A stretch of DNA of 11,688 nt from JAYZVT01 sp050248375 (GTDB lineage: Bacteria > Pseudomonadota > Alphaproteobacteria > Rhizobiales > Methyloligellaceae): positions 1 through 11,688 of the forward strand of contig JBFWSL010000096.1 of NCBI GenBank assembly GCA_050248375.1, in the 5' to 3' direction. Positions 1 through 6,428 of this stretch are shown piece after piece (positions within the stretch are counted from its first letter, which is position 1; each line of letters begins with the position of its first letter). Below the pieces are notes generated by a model that saw nothing but the letters and a program-made list of their open reading frames with translations, did not search any database and had not been told where the DNA came from. Made by a program: the position numbers and the translations under genes.

Positions 1-748
1 CGGCGGCCAGTCGGCCATCGCCGAGGAGACCAGCGCCCAGGTCAATTCGGTGTCCCATACCACCACCGAGGCCAGCAGCAACGTGAACAGCGTCGCCACC
101 GCCGCCGAGCAGCTCAGTTCATCCATCACCGAGATCGGCTCGCAGATCACCAGCAATTCCTCGCTGGTCAACGGCGCCGCCGACGAGGCGGAGCGCACCA
201 CCTCCAGCGTGGCCGAGCTGGTCGACGTGGTGGAGAAGGTTGGCGAGGTCACCAGCCTGATCCAGGATATCGCCGAGCAGACCAACCTGCTGGCGCTCAA
301 CGCCACCATCGAGGCGGCGCGCGCGGGCGAGGCCGGCAAGGGTTTCGCCGTGGTCGCCAACGAGGTCAAGAGCCTCGCCTCCCAGACCGCCAGGGCCACC
401 GAGCAGATCGGCGCGCAGATCGCCGAGATGCAGGGCTGCGCCAAGACGGCCACTTCCGCCGTGCAGCAGATTGGCGAGCGGCTGAAGGAGATGCGCTCCA
501 CCGCCTCCTCCATAGCCGCGGCCGTGGAGGAGCAGAGCCACTCGACCCAGGAGATCGCCCGCGGCGTTCAGCTCGCGGCCGACGGCACCACCCAGGTCAA
601 CGCGGGCATGGAATCCGTGCGCCAGGCCGCCGACGAGACCGGCCGCATGAGCCACGAGGTGCAGACCGCCGCAAGCGATCTCAGCACCCAGGCCGAGGCC
701 CTCAACAGGCAGGTGGACAGCTTCATCGCGCGCGTGCGCACCGGCTGA
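1..748 (+). CDS. Methyl-accepting chemotaxis protein, C-terminal part (5' truncated)
   Basis: The reading frame is open from base 2 and ends at TGA 746-748, giving 248 visible residues; the start lies outside the window. The visible part is the cytoplasmic signalling domain of a chemoreceptor, a long antiparallel coiled coil that controls the CheA kinase through CheW. The highly conserved hairpin tip is clear (EQTNLLALNATIEAARAGE followed by GKGFAVVANEVKSLA, about bases 278-378). Ala/Gln/Glu-rich heptads on both sides carry the likely methylation sites (for example AAEQLSSSI and AAVEEQSHST). The protein ends in FIARVRTG without the NWETF-type pentapeptide that tethers CheR/CheB in some receptors. 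Sensor and membrane parts are not visible, so the ligand and localisation are unknown. No che genes follow; the next gene is convergent. The family assignment is secure. Confidence 0.97.
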   Translation, partial: GGQSAIAEETSAQVNSVSHTTTEASSNVNSVATAAEQLSSSITEIGSQITSNSSLVNGAADEAERTTSSVAELVDVVEKVGEVTSLIQDIAEQTNLLALNATIEAARAGEAGKGFAVVANEVKSLASQTARATEQIGAQIAEMQGCAKTATSAVQQIGERLKEMRSTASSIAAAVEEQSHSTQEIARGVQLAADGTTQVNAGMESVRQAADETGRMSHEVQTAASDLSTQAEALNRQVDSFIARVRTG

Positions 749-773
749 CCCGGATATCGCTGGCCCTCGCCGC

Positions 774-808
774 AAGGCGGCCGGCGATACACTCGCGCCG
801 GCCGCCTT
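774..808. terminator. Perfect 13-bp inverted repeat between convergent genes
   Basis: AAGGCGGCCGGCG (774-786) and CGCCGGCCGCCTT (796-808) are exact reverse complements around a 9-base loop. The element lies between the stop of the chemoreceptor gene (748) and the stop of the convergent DUF1236 gene (829), where a bidirectional terminator is expected. No run of T follows on either strand, so it is not a classical intrinsic terminator. It may work as a transcript-end or RNA-stabilising hairpin. Confidence 0.55.
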
Positions 809-828
809 CGGCATTGCCGCCTCGGTTG

Positions 829-1500
829 CTAGGCGGCGCCGTAGAGGATCTCCACCACCATGCGGGTATCGGCGTCGACGATGACGATGTCGCTGCCCCA
901 TACGAAGTAGACGTACTCTCGCCGGACCGGATAGGACACGAACACGGCCGCGGGCAGCGGGTGCAAGTGGACATGGCCCGGAACGGCCACGCCGAGCGAG
1001 ACCGAGATTCTGGTCTTCGGCACCGCGTCGACGGACACCCTGTTCTTCTGGAAATAAGTGCGCGCCTCGGTCTTTTGCTGCGATGACAACTGCGCCTCGC
1101 CATCCGCGCCGCCCGGCTGGTCGCCACGCTGCTGTGCGCCAAGGCCTTCGGCGCCCGACTGTGTGCGCCCCTGCGCATCAGCGCCGGATTGCACGCTGCC
1201 CTTCTGCTGCGCGTCGCTGCCCGCGCGGCCGCGCGGCTGGCTGTCCGCGCTGCCCGGGGGTCGGGTGACGCTGCCGGTGCCGGCGCCTCCGCCGGTGGGG
1301 CCTTCCGTACCCGGCGCGCCCTGCCCGATTCCCTGCTGCCCGCCAGGCGCTTCACCGCCCTGCTTCACCGCGCCTTCCGCGCCCGGCGCCGCGCCGGCGC
1401 CGCCCGGGCTGATGCCGCCGCTGGACTGGGCAAGCGCGGCGGGCGCGCCGATCGCCAGCGCCGCGGCAGCGCACAAGAGACCCGTTCTCAGTCTGATCAT
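829..1500 (-). CDS. Exported Gly/Gln-rich protein with C-terminal DUF1236-like domain
   Basis: The start chosen is ATG at 1500, preceded by GAGGAGG at suitable spacing; this gives 223 residues. Residues 1-24 form a signal peptide (basic MIRLR, hydrophobic core, cleavage expected after ALA). Residues 25-140 are low complexity, dominated by Gly, Ala, Gln, Ser and Pro with repeated SGA, GAQ and GGA units, and are probably disordered. The C-terminal part (about 145-223: KTEARTYFQKNRV, PGHVHLHPLP, REYVYFVWGSDIVIVDADTRMVVEIL) resembles DUF1236, a family common in Alphaproteobacteria and often exported. The molecular function is unknown; a periplasmic or envelope role is inferred from the signal peptide only. 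The gene appears monocistronic. An upstream extension in frame to 1608 exists but lacks a ribosome site and would mask the signal peptide. Confidence 0.82.
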   Translation of the reverse strand: MIRLRTGLLCAAAALAIGAPAALAQSSGGISPGGAGAAPGAEGAVKQGGEAPGGQQGIGQGAPGTEGPTGGGAGTGSVTRPPGSADSQPRGRAGSDAQQKGSVQSGADAQGRTQSGAEGLGAQQRGDQPGGADGEAQLSSQQKTEARTYFQKNRVSVDAVPKTRISVSLGVAVPGHVHLHPLPAAVFVSYPVRREYVYFVWGSDIVIVDADTRMVVEILYGAA

Positions 1501-1653
1501 GTGTAACCTCCTCGTTTGCATCGCGCGGGACGAGCCTGGCGCGACAGGTCTGGTGGACCGAAGGAGGTGGATCGCGCGGGAGGGGCGATCGGTCGCCGCC
1601 CCCGGCATTGCCTGAACCTGAGAAGGCCGGGAAGGTTCCCCGGAACGGGCCGG
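1501..1653. other. Intergenic gap between two minus-strand genes
   Basis: These 153 bases lie between the GFA-type gene (stop at 1654) and the DUF1236 gene (start at 1500). The end nearest the DUF1236 gene holds its ribosome binding site (about 1507-1513 on the minus strand). A GGGGCGA / TCGCCGCCCC pair near 1582-1601 could form a bulged hairpin. No convincing promoter or terminator was recognised. Confidence 0.4.
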
Positions 1654-2091
1654 TCAGGTCTTCCCGAATCCGTCCGGAGCGTATTGCGCGAAGACTTCCT
1701 CGCCGGTCATCTCCACCGTCTTGTTGGCGAAGGCGTACCAGTCCGGCTTCTCGTCGATGAAGATCTGGCTGGTGAGCGTGATGCCGGCCGTGTCGTCCAG
1801 CGCTCCGGCGGAAACCACATACTCGTCGGCCGGCAACAGATAATAGAACAGATGCGTGCCGCAGGTGCCGCAGAAGCCGCGCTCCGCCCACTCCGAGGAG
1901 CGGTAGCGCACGATATGCTCCTCTCCCTCGAAGGCGATCCCGCCCTTGTTGTGCAGCGCGAACAGCGGACCGCCGCCCCAGCGCAGGCACATGCCGCAAT
2001 GACAGGCGCCGGCCTCGTGCACGGGCTTCTCGACGGTGAAGGTTACCTTGCCGCACAGGCAATGTCCGGTCTGCGCGCCGCTCCTGGCCAT
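1654..2091 (-). CDS. GFA/CENP-V-type zinc-binding protein
   Basis: This 145-residue protein belongs to the glutathione-dependent formaldehyde-activating enzyme (GFA)/CENP-V family (PF04828), whose fold carries structural and catalytic zinc bound by cysteines. The expected cysteines are present: C11 and C13 (HCLCG), C30, C32 and C35 (ACHCGMC), and C74 and C77 (FCGTCGTH). The length is typical for the family. ATG at 2091 is preferred because GGGAGG lies five bases upstream; GTG at 2094 is directly adjacent but too close to that site. Most small GFA proteins of this kind have no proven substrate, so S-hydroxymethylglutathione formation should not be assumed. The gene is divergent from ccr and shares a 143-base intergenic region with it, which could mean shared regulation. 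Confidence 0.88.
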   Translation of the reverse strand: MARSGAQTGHCLCGKVTFTVEKPVHEAGACHCGMCLRWGGGPLFALHNKGGIAFEGEEHIVRYRSSEWAERGFCGTCGTHLFYYLLPADEYVVSAGALDDTAGITLTSQIFIDEKPDWYAFANKTVEMTGEEVFAQYAPDGFGKT

Positions 2092-2127
2092 CACATCCTC
2101 CCTTTCGGTTGACAGCTATTGCTGCAC

Positions 2128-2162
2128 TGCAAAAGTTTTATTGCGTCGCCGCATCTTTTGCA
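2128..2162. promoter_or_regulatory. TGCAAAAG-N19-CTTTTGCA inverted repeat upstream of ccr
   Basis: TGCAAAAG (2128-2135) and CTTTTGCA (2155-2162) are perfect inverted repeats separated by 19 bases, about 70 bases before the ccr start and within the intergenic region shared with the GFA gene. The TTTGCA half-site resembles those reported for the RamB/PccR/ScfR family of short-chain acyl-CoA regulators. A TetR-type regulator, CcrR, is known for ccr in Methylobacterium. Which regulator acts here cannot be told. The spacing would place the half-sites about 27 bases apart centre to centre, close to but not exactly in phase on the helix. A weak promoter-like pair (TTGCAC 2158-2163, TATCAC 2180-2185) overlaps the right half. 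Confidence 0.45.
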
Positions 2163-2234
2163 CAACTATTGTTCGGCAATATCACAAATGAGGCAGCCGG
2201 GCGGCATCCGCCGGCGGCCCGAGAGAGCGACCGG

Positions 2235-3539
2235 ATGAGCCAGCCCGCCCTGAAAGACGTCTCCGCCACCCCCGGGAACATCAAGGACCTGTACGACCTC
2301 GGCGAGATTCCGCCGCTGGGCCACGTACCGAAGAACATGCACGCCTGGGTGATCCGCCAGGATCGCCACGGCCCGCCGGAAGAGGCCATGCAACTCGAGG
2401 TCGTGCCCACCTGGAAACTCGACAGCCATGATGTTCTGGTGCTCGTGATGGCGGCCGGCGTCAACTACAATGGCATCTGGGCCGCGCTCGGCAAGCCGAT
2501 CTCCCCTCTCGACGGGCACAAGAACCCGTACCACATCGCCGGCTCCGACGCGTCCGGCATCGTCTGGGCGGTGGGCTCCAAGGTCACCCGCTGGAAGGTG
2601 GGCGACGAGGTCGTCATCCACTGCAACCAGGACGACGGCGACGACGAGGAGTGCAACGGCGGCGACCCGATGTTCTCCACCTCCCAGCGCATCTGGGGCT
2701 ACGAGACGCCGGACGGTTCCTTCGCCCAGTATGCCCGTGTGCAGGACCGCCAGCTCATGCCACGGCCGCAGCACCTGACCTGGGAAGAAAGCGCCTGCTA
2801 CACGCTGACCCTGGCCACGGCCTACCGCATGCTGTTCGGCCACCGTCCGCACATCCTGCGCCCCGGCCACAACGTGCTGGTATGGGGCGCGAGCGGGGGC
2901 CTGGGTTCCATGGCCGTTCAGCTCATCGCCACCGCCGGCGCCAACGCCATAGGCGTCATCTCCGAGGACGACAAGCGCGACTTCGTGCTGTCGCTCGGCG
3001 CCAAGGGCGTCATCAACCGCAAGGAGTTCAACTGCTGGGGCGAGCTGCCCGAGGTGGGCTCGAAGGAATATGGCGACTGGTTCAAGGAGGTGCGCAAGTT
3101 CGGCGCCGCCATCTGGCAGATCACCGGCAAGGGCAACAACGTCGACTTCGTCTTCGAGCATCCCGGCGCGGCCACCTTTCCGGTCTCCACCTTCGTGGTC
3201 AAGCGCGGCGGCATGGTCGTCATCTGCGCTGGCACCACCGGCTACAAGCTCACCCTCGACGCCCGCTATCTGTGGATGCACCAGAAGCGCGTGCAGGGCT
3301 CCCACTTCGCCCACCTGCAGCAGGCGACCCAGGCCAACAGGCTGGTCATCGAGCGCCGCATCGATCCCTGCATGTCGGAAGTGTTTCCCTGGAGCGACAT
3401 CCCCAAGGCGCACACGCGCATGTGGAAGAACCAGCACCGGCCGGGCAACATGGCCGTGCTGGTCAACTCGCCCTGCGCCGGGCTGCGCACCGTCGAGGAC
3501 GTGATCGAGGCGGGCGGCGGCGCCACGCGCGCCGCCTGA
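2235..3539 (+). CDS. ccr: Crotonyl-CoA carboxylase/reductase
   Basis: Ccr catalyses the NADPH-dependent reductive carboxylation of crotonyl-CoA to (2S)-ethylmalonyl-CoA, the key step of the ethylmalonyl-CoA pathway for acetyl-CoA assimilation. The 434-residue product is a cytosolic medium-chain reductase. The N-terminal part is GroES-like, with GVNYNGIWAALGKP (75-88) and the acidic insert DDGDDEECNGGDP (133-145). The Rossmann segment carries the nucleotide-binding motif VWGASGGLGSMAVQL (216-230). By motif comparison, an Asn in GVNYN (N77 or N79), Y156-E157 in IWGYET and H357 in QGSHF probably correspond to the four-residue CO2-binding set described for Kitasatospora Ccr (Asn, Phe, Glu, His), here with Tyr in place of Phe. 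ATG 2235 is chosen because family members begin about here and a GAGAGAG stretch precedes it; in-frame codons reach back to 2109 but lie in promoter-like, AT-richer sequence. No ecm or other pathway gene is adjacent. Confidence 0.96.
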   Translation: MSQPALKDVSATPGNIKDLYDLGEIPPLGHVPKNMHAWVIRQDRHGPPEEAMQLEVVPTWKLDSHDVLVLVMAAGVNYNGIWAALGKPISPLDGHKNPYHIAGSDASGIVWAVGSKVTRWKVGDEVVIHCNQDDGDDEECNGGDPMFSTSQRIWGYETPDGSFAQYARVQDRQLMPRPQHLTWEESACYTLTLATAYRMLFGHRPHILRPGHNVLVWGASGGLGSMAVQLIATAGANAIGVISEDDKRDFVLSLGAKGVINRKEFNCWGELPEVGSKEYGDWFKEVRKFGAAIWQITGKGNNVDFVFEHPGAATFPVSTFVVKRGGMVVICAGTTGYKLTLDARYLWMHQKRVQGSHFAHLQQATQANRLVIERRIDPCMSEVFPWSDIPKAHTRMWKNQHRPGNMAVLVNSPCAGLRTVEDVIEAGGGATRAA

Positions 3540-3551
3540 GGCCGGTCCGCG

Positions 3552-4259
3552 TTACGTTTCCGCCCTGGCCGGCTCCACCGCCGCGTGCAGATGCTCCACC
3601 AGTCCCGGCTCGAGCCTGAGCCGGGCGGCGAGCTGCGCGAGATAGCCGCGTTCGGCCGCGCCTGACGCATCTATCGCCATCAGCGATGCGGCGTAGATCT
3701 CCGCCGCCTGCTCGGGCGTCTTCGCCGCGGAGACCACCATGTCGATATTGAGAGGCGTCATCAGCTCGTCCATGACGAAGGCCTTGGCGTCCGCGTCCAG
3801 GTCCATCCTGCCGAGCGCTTCGAATATCCGCTTCTGCTCGTCCGCGTTGATGTGGCCGTCCGCCTTGGCGGCGGCGATCATGGCCCGCAGAATGCCCGAC
3901 GCGAGGTCCGCCCGCTCCGCATCGGGGGCGGGCAGGAACGGCGTACCTTCCGCTTTCCGCGCTTCCGCCTCGATGGTCCGGGTGCTACCTGCGCCGGACA
4001 GGTCGATGCCGAGCGGCGGCTTGCCGGCCTTGTAGTCGCTGTAGGCTTTGTAGGCGAGGCCGCCGAGCGCGGCCATGGCGCCCACCTGCAATCCTTTCTT
4101 GGCGAGCTTGCGCCCGCTCTTGCCGCCAAGCAGCAGTCCGATCACGCCGCCGGCCACGGCCCCGGTCGCGAGGTCACGCCCCCGCGTCGATCGCTGGCCC
4201 TGTTCCTGCTGCTGGTTGTTTCCAAGAAACTGATCGAGCAACTGCTGTGGATCGAACAC
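3552..4259 (-). CDS. DUF533 (TerB-like) membrane-associated protein
   Basis: The 235-residue protein matches the DUF533/YebE family. The start is taken as GTG at 4259, giving the typical family N-terminus FDPQQLLDQFLG, with AGGAG ten bases upstream. An in-frame ATG at 4311 has no ribosome site and its first codons run through a TATATA stretch. After a Gln-rich linker (13-24), a Gly/Ala-rich hydrophobic segment with GxxxG spacing (about 30-48, again 61-70) could insert in the membrane. The C-terminal helical domain (120-230) has the TerB-like acidic signature AAAKADGHINADEQKRI (138-154). TerB-like folds can bind metal through such acidic residues; the cellular role of DUF533 is not established. 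The gene is convergent with ccr, with only 12 bases between stops, and lies 98 bases downstream of the PF03706 gene. Confidence 0.88.
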   Translation of the reverse strand: MFDPQQLLDQFLGNNQQQEQGQRSTRGRDLATGAVAGGVIGLLLGGKSGRKLAKKGLQVGAMAALGGLAYKAYSDYKAGKPPLGIDLSGAGSTRTIEAEARKAEGTPFLPAPDAERADLASGILRAMIAAAKADGHINADEQKRIFEALGRMDLDADAKAFVMDELMTPLNIDMVVSAAKTPEQAAEIYAASLMAIDASGAAERGYLAQLAARLRLEPGLVEHLHAAVEPARAET

Positions 4260-4269
4260 GTCGGACGAA

Positions 4270-4295
4270 CTCCTGCGTCTGGATTGCGTATATAT
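4270..4295 (-). promoter_or_regulatory. Possible -10 element and ribosome site for the DUF533 gene
   Basis: On the minus strand an ATATATA run (4295-4289) in otherwise GC-rich DNA could serve as a -10 element, followed by AGGAG (4274-4270) and the GTG start at 4259. No good -35 hexamer is seen. The arrangement supports the GTG start over the upstream ATG, whose coding sequence would include the TATA run. Confidence 0.3.
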
Positions 4296-4302
4296 CGCGG
4301 CT

Positions 4303-4319
4303 CCGCTCATAAGGAGCGG
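4303..4319. terminator. Small hairpin downstream of the PF03706 gene
   Basis: CCGCTC (4303-4308) and GAGCGG (4314-4319) form a perfect 6-bp stem with a 5-base loop, about 40 bases beyond the stop of the minus-strand PF03706 gene. No U-tract follows on the minus strand, so it is at best a weak terminator or attenuator between this gene and the DUF533 gene. Confidence 0.3.
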
Positions 4320-4357
4320 TTGCGGACCGATTTCAAGGGCCGCCGGAACGGATTTGA

Positions 4358-5329
4358 CTACTTGTGATCTCTGCGCTCGCGGCGCTGGAACAGCAGCGCG
4401 CAGACCGCGCCCAGAAGCATCGAACTTGCCGTGCCCAGCAGTCCGTAAGTGATCGACAGCGCGAGCGCCGCCTCCGCGGGCACGCCGAACAGCGACAGCG
4501 TTGCCACCATCATCCCCTCGCGCACGCCCCACCCGCCGAGACTGACCGGCAGCGCCGCCGCGAAAGCGACCAGCGGCAGGACGATCAGCAGGTCCAGGGC
4601 CCCCACATTCAGGTGCATGCCCCAGGCCAGCAGCGCCACGCTGTAGAAGCCCATATAGACGATGGCCGTGCTCATCAGCACAAGCGAGGCAACGACCGGG
4701 AGGGCGAAGAACGAACCGCGGATTTCGCGGGCGAAGTTCCGCACCCGCGACACGCGCAGCGTCAGCAGGCCGCCGGCGGCCATGAGCAGCGCCACCGCCG
4801 CGATCACAACCATCGTCGTGACACTGACACCCACGACCATCTCGCGGAACTGCGCGAAGGCCAGCGTAATGCTGACGAGAAAGCACACCGCCAGCCCGCT
4901 CGCCGCCGCCAGCCGCTCCACCAGCAGTACGCCGAGCATGCGCGACGTGCCTGCGCCCTGCCCCTTGAGCATCACGCCCTTCACCGACAGCGGAACGACG
5001 GTATGCGACATGATCGACTGGGCGAAGCTCGCCGAGCCGAAGATGGCGAGACTGTTCAGCAGCGGCAGGCGGATGTCATGACGCAGCAGGATGTAGTGCC
5101 AACGCGCCGCGCCGGCGAGGTACTGGATGCAGAGCACCAGCAGGGCCAGGCACGCATCCAGGATATCGATGGCCGCCAGCCGCTGCAGGATCGCCCGGGC
5201 GTCGAAGAAATAGAACAGGGCGGCAATGAGCACGATCGTCCCGGCCACCCTCAGCATGGAAAGGCCCGTGCCGGAAGCAGCCCGCCGTACCTTCTCGGAT
5301 TCCTCCTGCAGGCCGTCCTTCCGGGTCAT
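4358..5329 (-). CDS. PF03706 (lysylphosphatidylglycerol synthase TM region / YbhN-like) membrane protein, copy 1
   Basis: This 323-residue inner-membrane protein has about eight hydrophobic segments and corresponds to the flippase-like domain of MprF and to YbhN/AglD-type proteins (PF03706). The C-terminal aminoacyl-transferase domain of MprF is absent, so it is not an aminoacyl-phosphatidylglycerol synthase. Family marks are the central basic-aromatic AARWHYILLR (74-83), the ERLAA motif (138-142) in a hydrophobic context, and the strongly conserved LPVSLGGWGVREG (260-272). ATG 5329 is chosen because GGAGGG precedes it at proper distance; an in-frame extension to 5413 has no such site. It is clearly paralogous to the gene at 6379-7377. 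Transport or flipping of a lipid-linked substrate is inferred from the family; the substrate is unknown. The gene is divergent from the WYL regulator, which is a candidate controller. Confidence 0.88.
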   Translation of the reverse strand: MTRKDGLQEESEKVRRAASGTGLSMLRVAGTIVLIAALFYFFDARAILQRLAAIDILDACLALLVLCIQYLAGAARWHYILLRHDIRLPLLNSLAIFGSASFAQSIMSHTVVPLSVKGVMLKGQGAGTSRMLGVLLVERLAAASGLAVCFLVSITLAFAQFREMVVGVSVTTMVVIAAVALLMAAGGLLTLRVSRVRNFAREIRGSFFALPVVASLVLMSTAIVYMGFYSVALLAWGMHLNVGALDLLIVLPLVAFAAALPVSLGGWGVREGMMVATLSLFGVPAEAALALSITYGLLGTASSMLLGAVCALLFQRRERRDHK

Positions 5330-5555
5330 GGCGCCCTCCGTCCCGCCAAGCCGCCGGCCCCGGGACGGATCCGGCGCCGCCCGGACGAGCGCCCGGAGCC
5401 CAGCGAGCCGCACAGGGCGCCCGCCTCCGAGTTGATTTCCCGTCCAGACCCGAATCGCATTAGCTAATCCATCCAGAAAGAATACGGATGATGTTCAAAT
5501 ATGGGTATCAAAACTGAATGCATACAGAAACTAGATTAACAGGCGGAAAGAGTCA
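5330..5555. promoter_or_regulatory. Divergent intergenic region with an AT-rich half and an ATTAGCTAAT palindrome
   Basis: This region separates the PF03706 gene (-) from the WYL regulator (+). Bases 5330-5430 are very GC-rich. Bases 5451-5545 are clearly AT-richer than the rest of the window and contain a perfect 10-bp palindrome ATTAGCTAAT (5459-5468) and spaced ATAC/GTAT elements (5482-5485, 5505-5508, 5522-5525). The regulator's ribosome site (GGCGGAAAGAG, about 5542-5552) ends the region. BrxR/CapW proteins are known to bind operators upstream of their own genes, so an operator is expected here, but no long inverted repeat stands out. Confidence 0.4.
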
Positions 5556-6428
5556 ATGACGGACTCCCGCGATAGGCGTTGGAGCGTCGACCAGCGCCTG
5601 CGCTTCATAGAAGAGCGGCTGTTCTGGCTTGGTTCCATAAACCGCGCGAACATCATCGACCGGTTCGGCGTGTCGATAGGCCAGGCCTCGGCGGACATCA
5701 ATCGGTATCTGGCCTTCCGACCCAAAGATGTTCTCTATGACAAGTCGGCCAAACGCTACAAGGCTGGCGACAATTTCATGCCTTTGCTTGGCCCGCCGGA
5801 CACGTCCCGTCTCCTGGGCGAATTCCGCCTGGCGGGACTGGGTGTGCTGGATGCGGGCGCGACGATGCTCGGCGCGGTGCCGCCGTTCGACCAGACGCCG
5901 GTGCCGGAGAGATCCGTGGACGCGACGGTGCTGCGCGCCGTCTGCCGCGCCATTTTCGGCGCCGCCGCCATCGAGATCGGCTATCAGTCCATGAGCCGCG
6001 CCGAACCGGTGCGGCGGCTGATCGAACCTCACGCCCTGGTGTATGACGGCTACCGCTGGCATGCGCGGGCCTGGGACCGCGAGACGGCGAGCTTCCGCGA
6101 CTTCGTGCTGGCGCGCATGTCGGAGCCCGCGCGGGCGGGGACGCGGGAGAAGGACCCCGGCGACGATCGCGCCTGGACGGACTGGATCGAACTCCGCATA
6201 GCCCCGCATCCCGCGCTGACGCCTGCCCAGGCGACCGCCATCCGCCGCGACTATGCGATAGAGGGGGACAGCGCGGTCATCAAGGTGCGCGAGGCGCTTC
6301 TGTTCTACGCGCTGAAGCGGCTGGGCCTCGATACGCCGCCCGAGGCGCGGCCCCCGCAGGAGCAGCAGATCGTGCTGGTCAATCGCGACGAGGTGCTGCG
6401 GCGAACAACGGACTCCGGACCGCTGTAG
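5556..6428 (+). CDS. WYL-domain transcriptional regulator of the BrxR/CapW type
   Basis: The 290-residue protein has the three-part layout of BrxR/CapW regulators: an N-terminal winged helix (about 5-75, with RRWSVDQRLRFIEERLFWLG and FGVSIGQASADINRYL), a central WYL domain (about 123-190), and a C-terminal WCX-like extension (about 207-290). The N-terminal sequence, including VLYDKSAKRYKA (59-70), is characteristic. In the WYL domain the segment LVYDGYRWHARAWDRE (161-176) and FRDFVLARM (180-188) carry the expected Trp and Arg residues for ligand sensing. Family members are dimeric repressors in BREX, CBASS and related phage-defence loci and are thought to respond to a nucleotide or nucleic-acid ligand. 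No such defence genes are visible here; the neighbours are two PF03706 membrane genes. ATG 5556 has a purine-rich ribosome site. The 3' end overlaps the convergent gene by 50 bases. Confidence 0.87.
   Translation: MTDSRDRRWSVDQRLRFIEERLFWLGSINRANIIDRFGVSIGQASADINRYLAFRPKDVLYDKSAKRYKAGDNFMPLLGPPDTSRLLGEFRLAGLGVLDAGATMLGAVPPFDQTPVPERSVDATVLRAVCRAIFGAAAIEIGYQSMSRAEPVRRLIEPHALVYDGYRWHARAWDRETASFRDFVLARMSEPARAGTREKDPGDDRAWTDWIELRIAPHPALTPAQATAIRRDYAIEGDSAVIKVREALLFYALKRLGLDTPPEARPPQEQQIVLVNRDEVLRRTTDSGPL

Noticed and set aside
119..901. Long open frames antisense to the chemoreceptor and neighbouring genes
   Set aside because: These are Gly/Ala/Arg/His-rich translations of the opposite strand of clear coding sequence in GC-rich DNA, where stops are rare; they resemble no family.
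2109..2234. N-terminal extension of Ccr starting at 2109
   Set aside because: The extra 42 residues have no counterpart expected in the family, no ribosome site precedes 2109, and the stretch contains the promoter-like inverted repeat.
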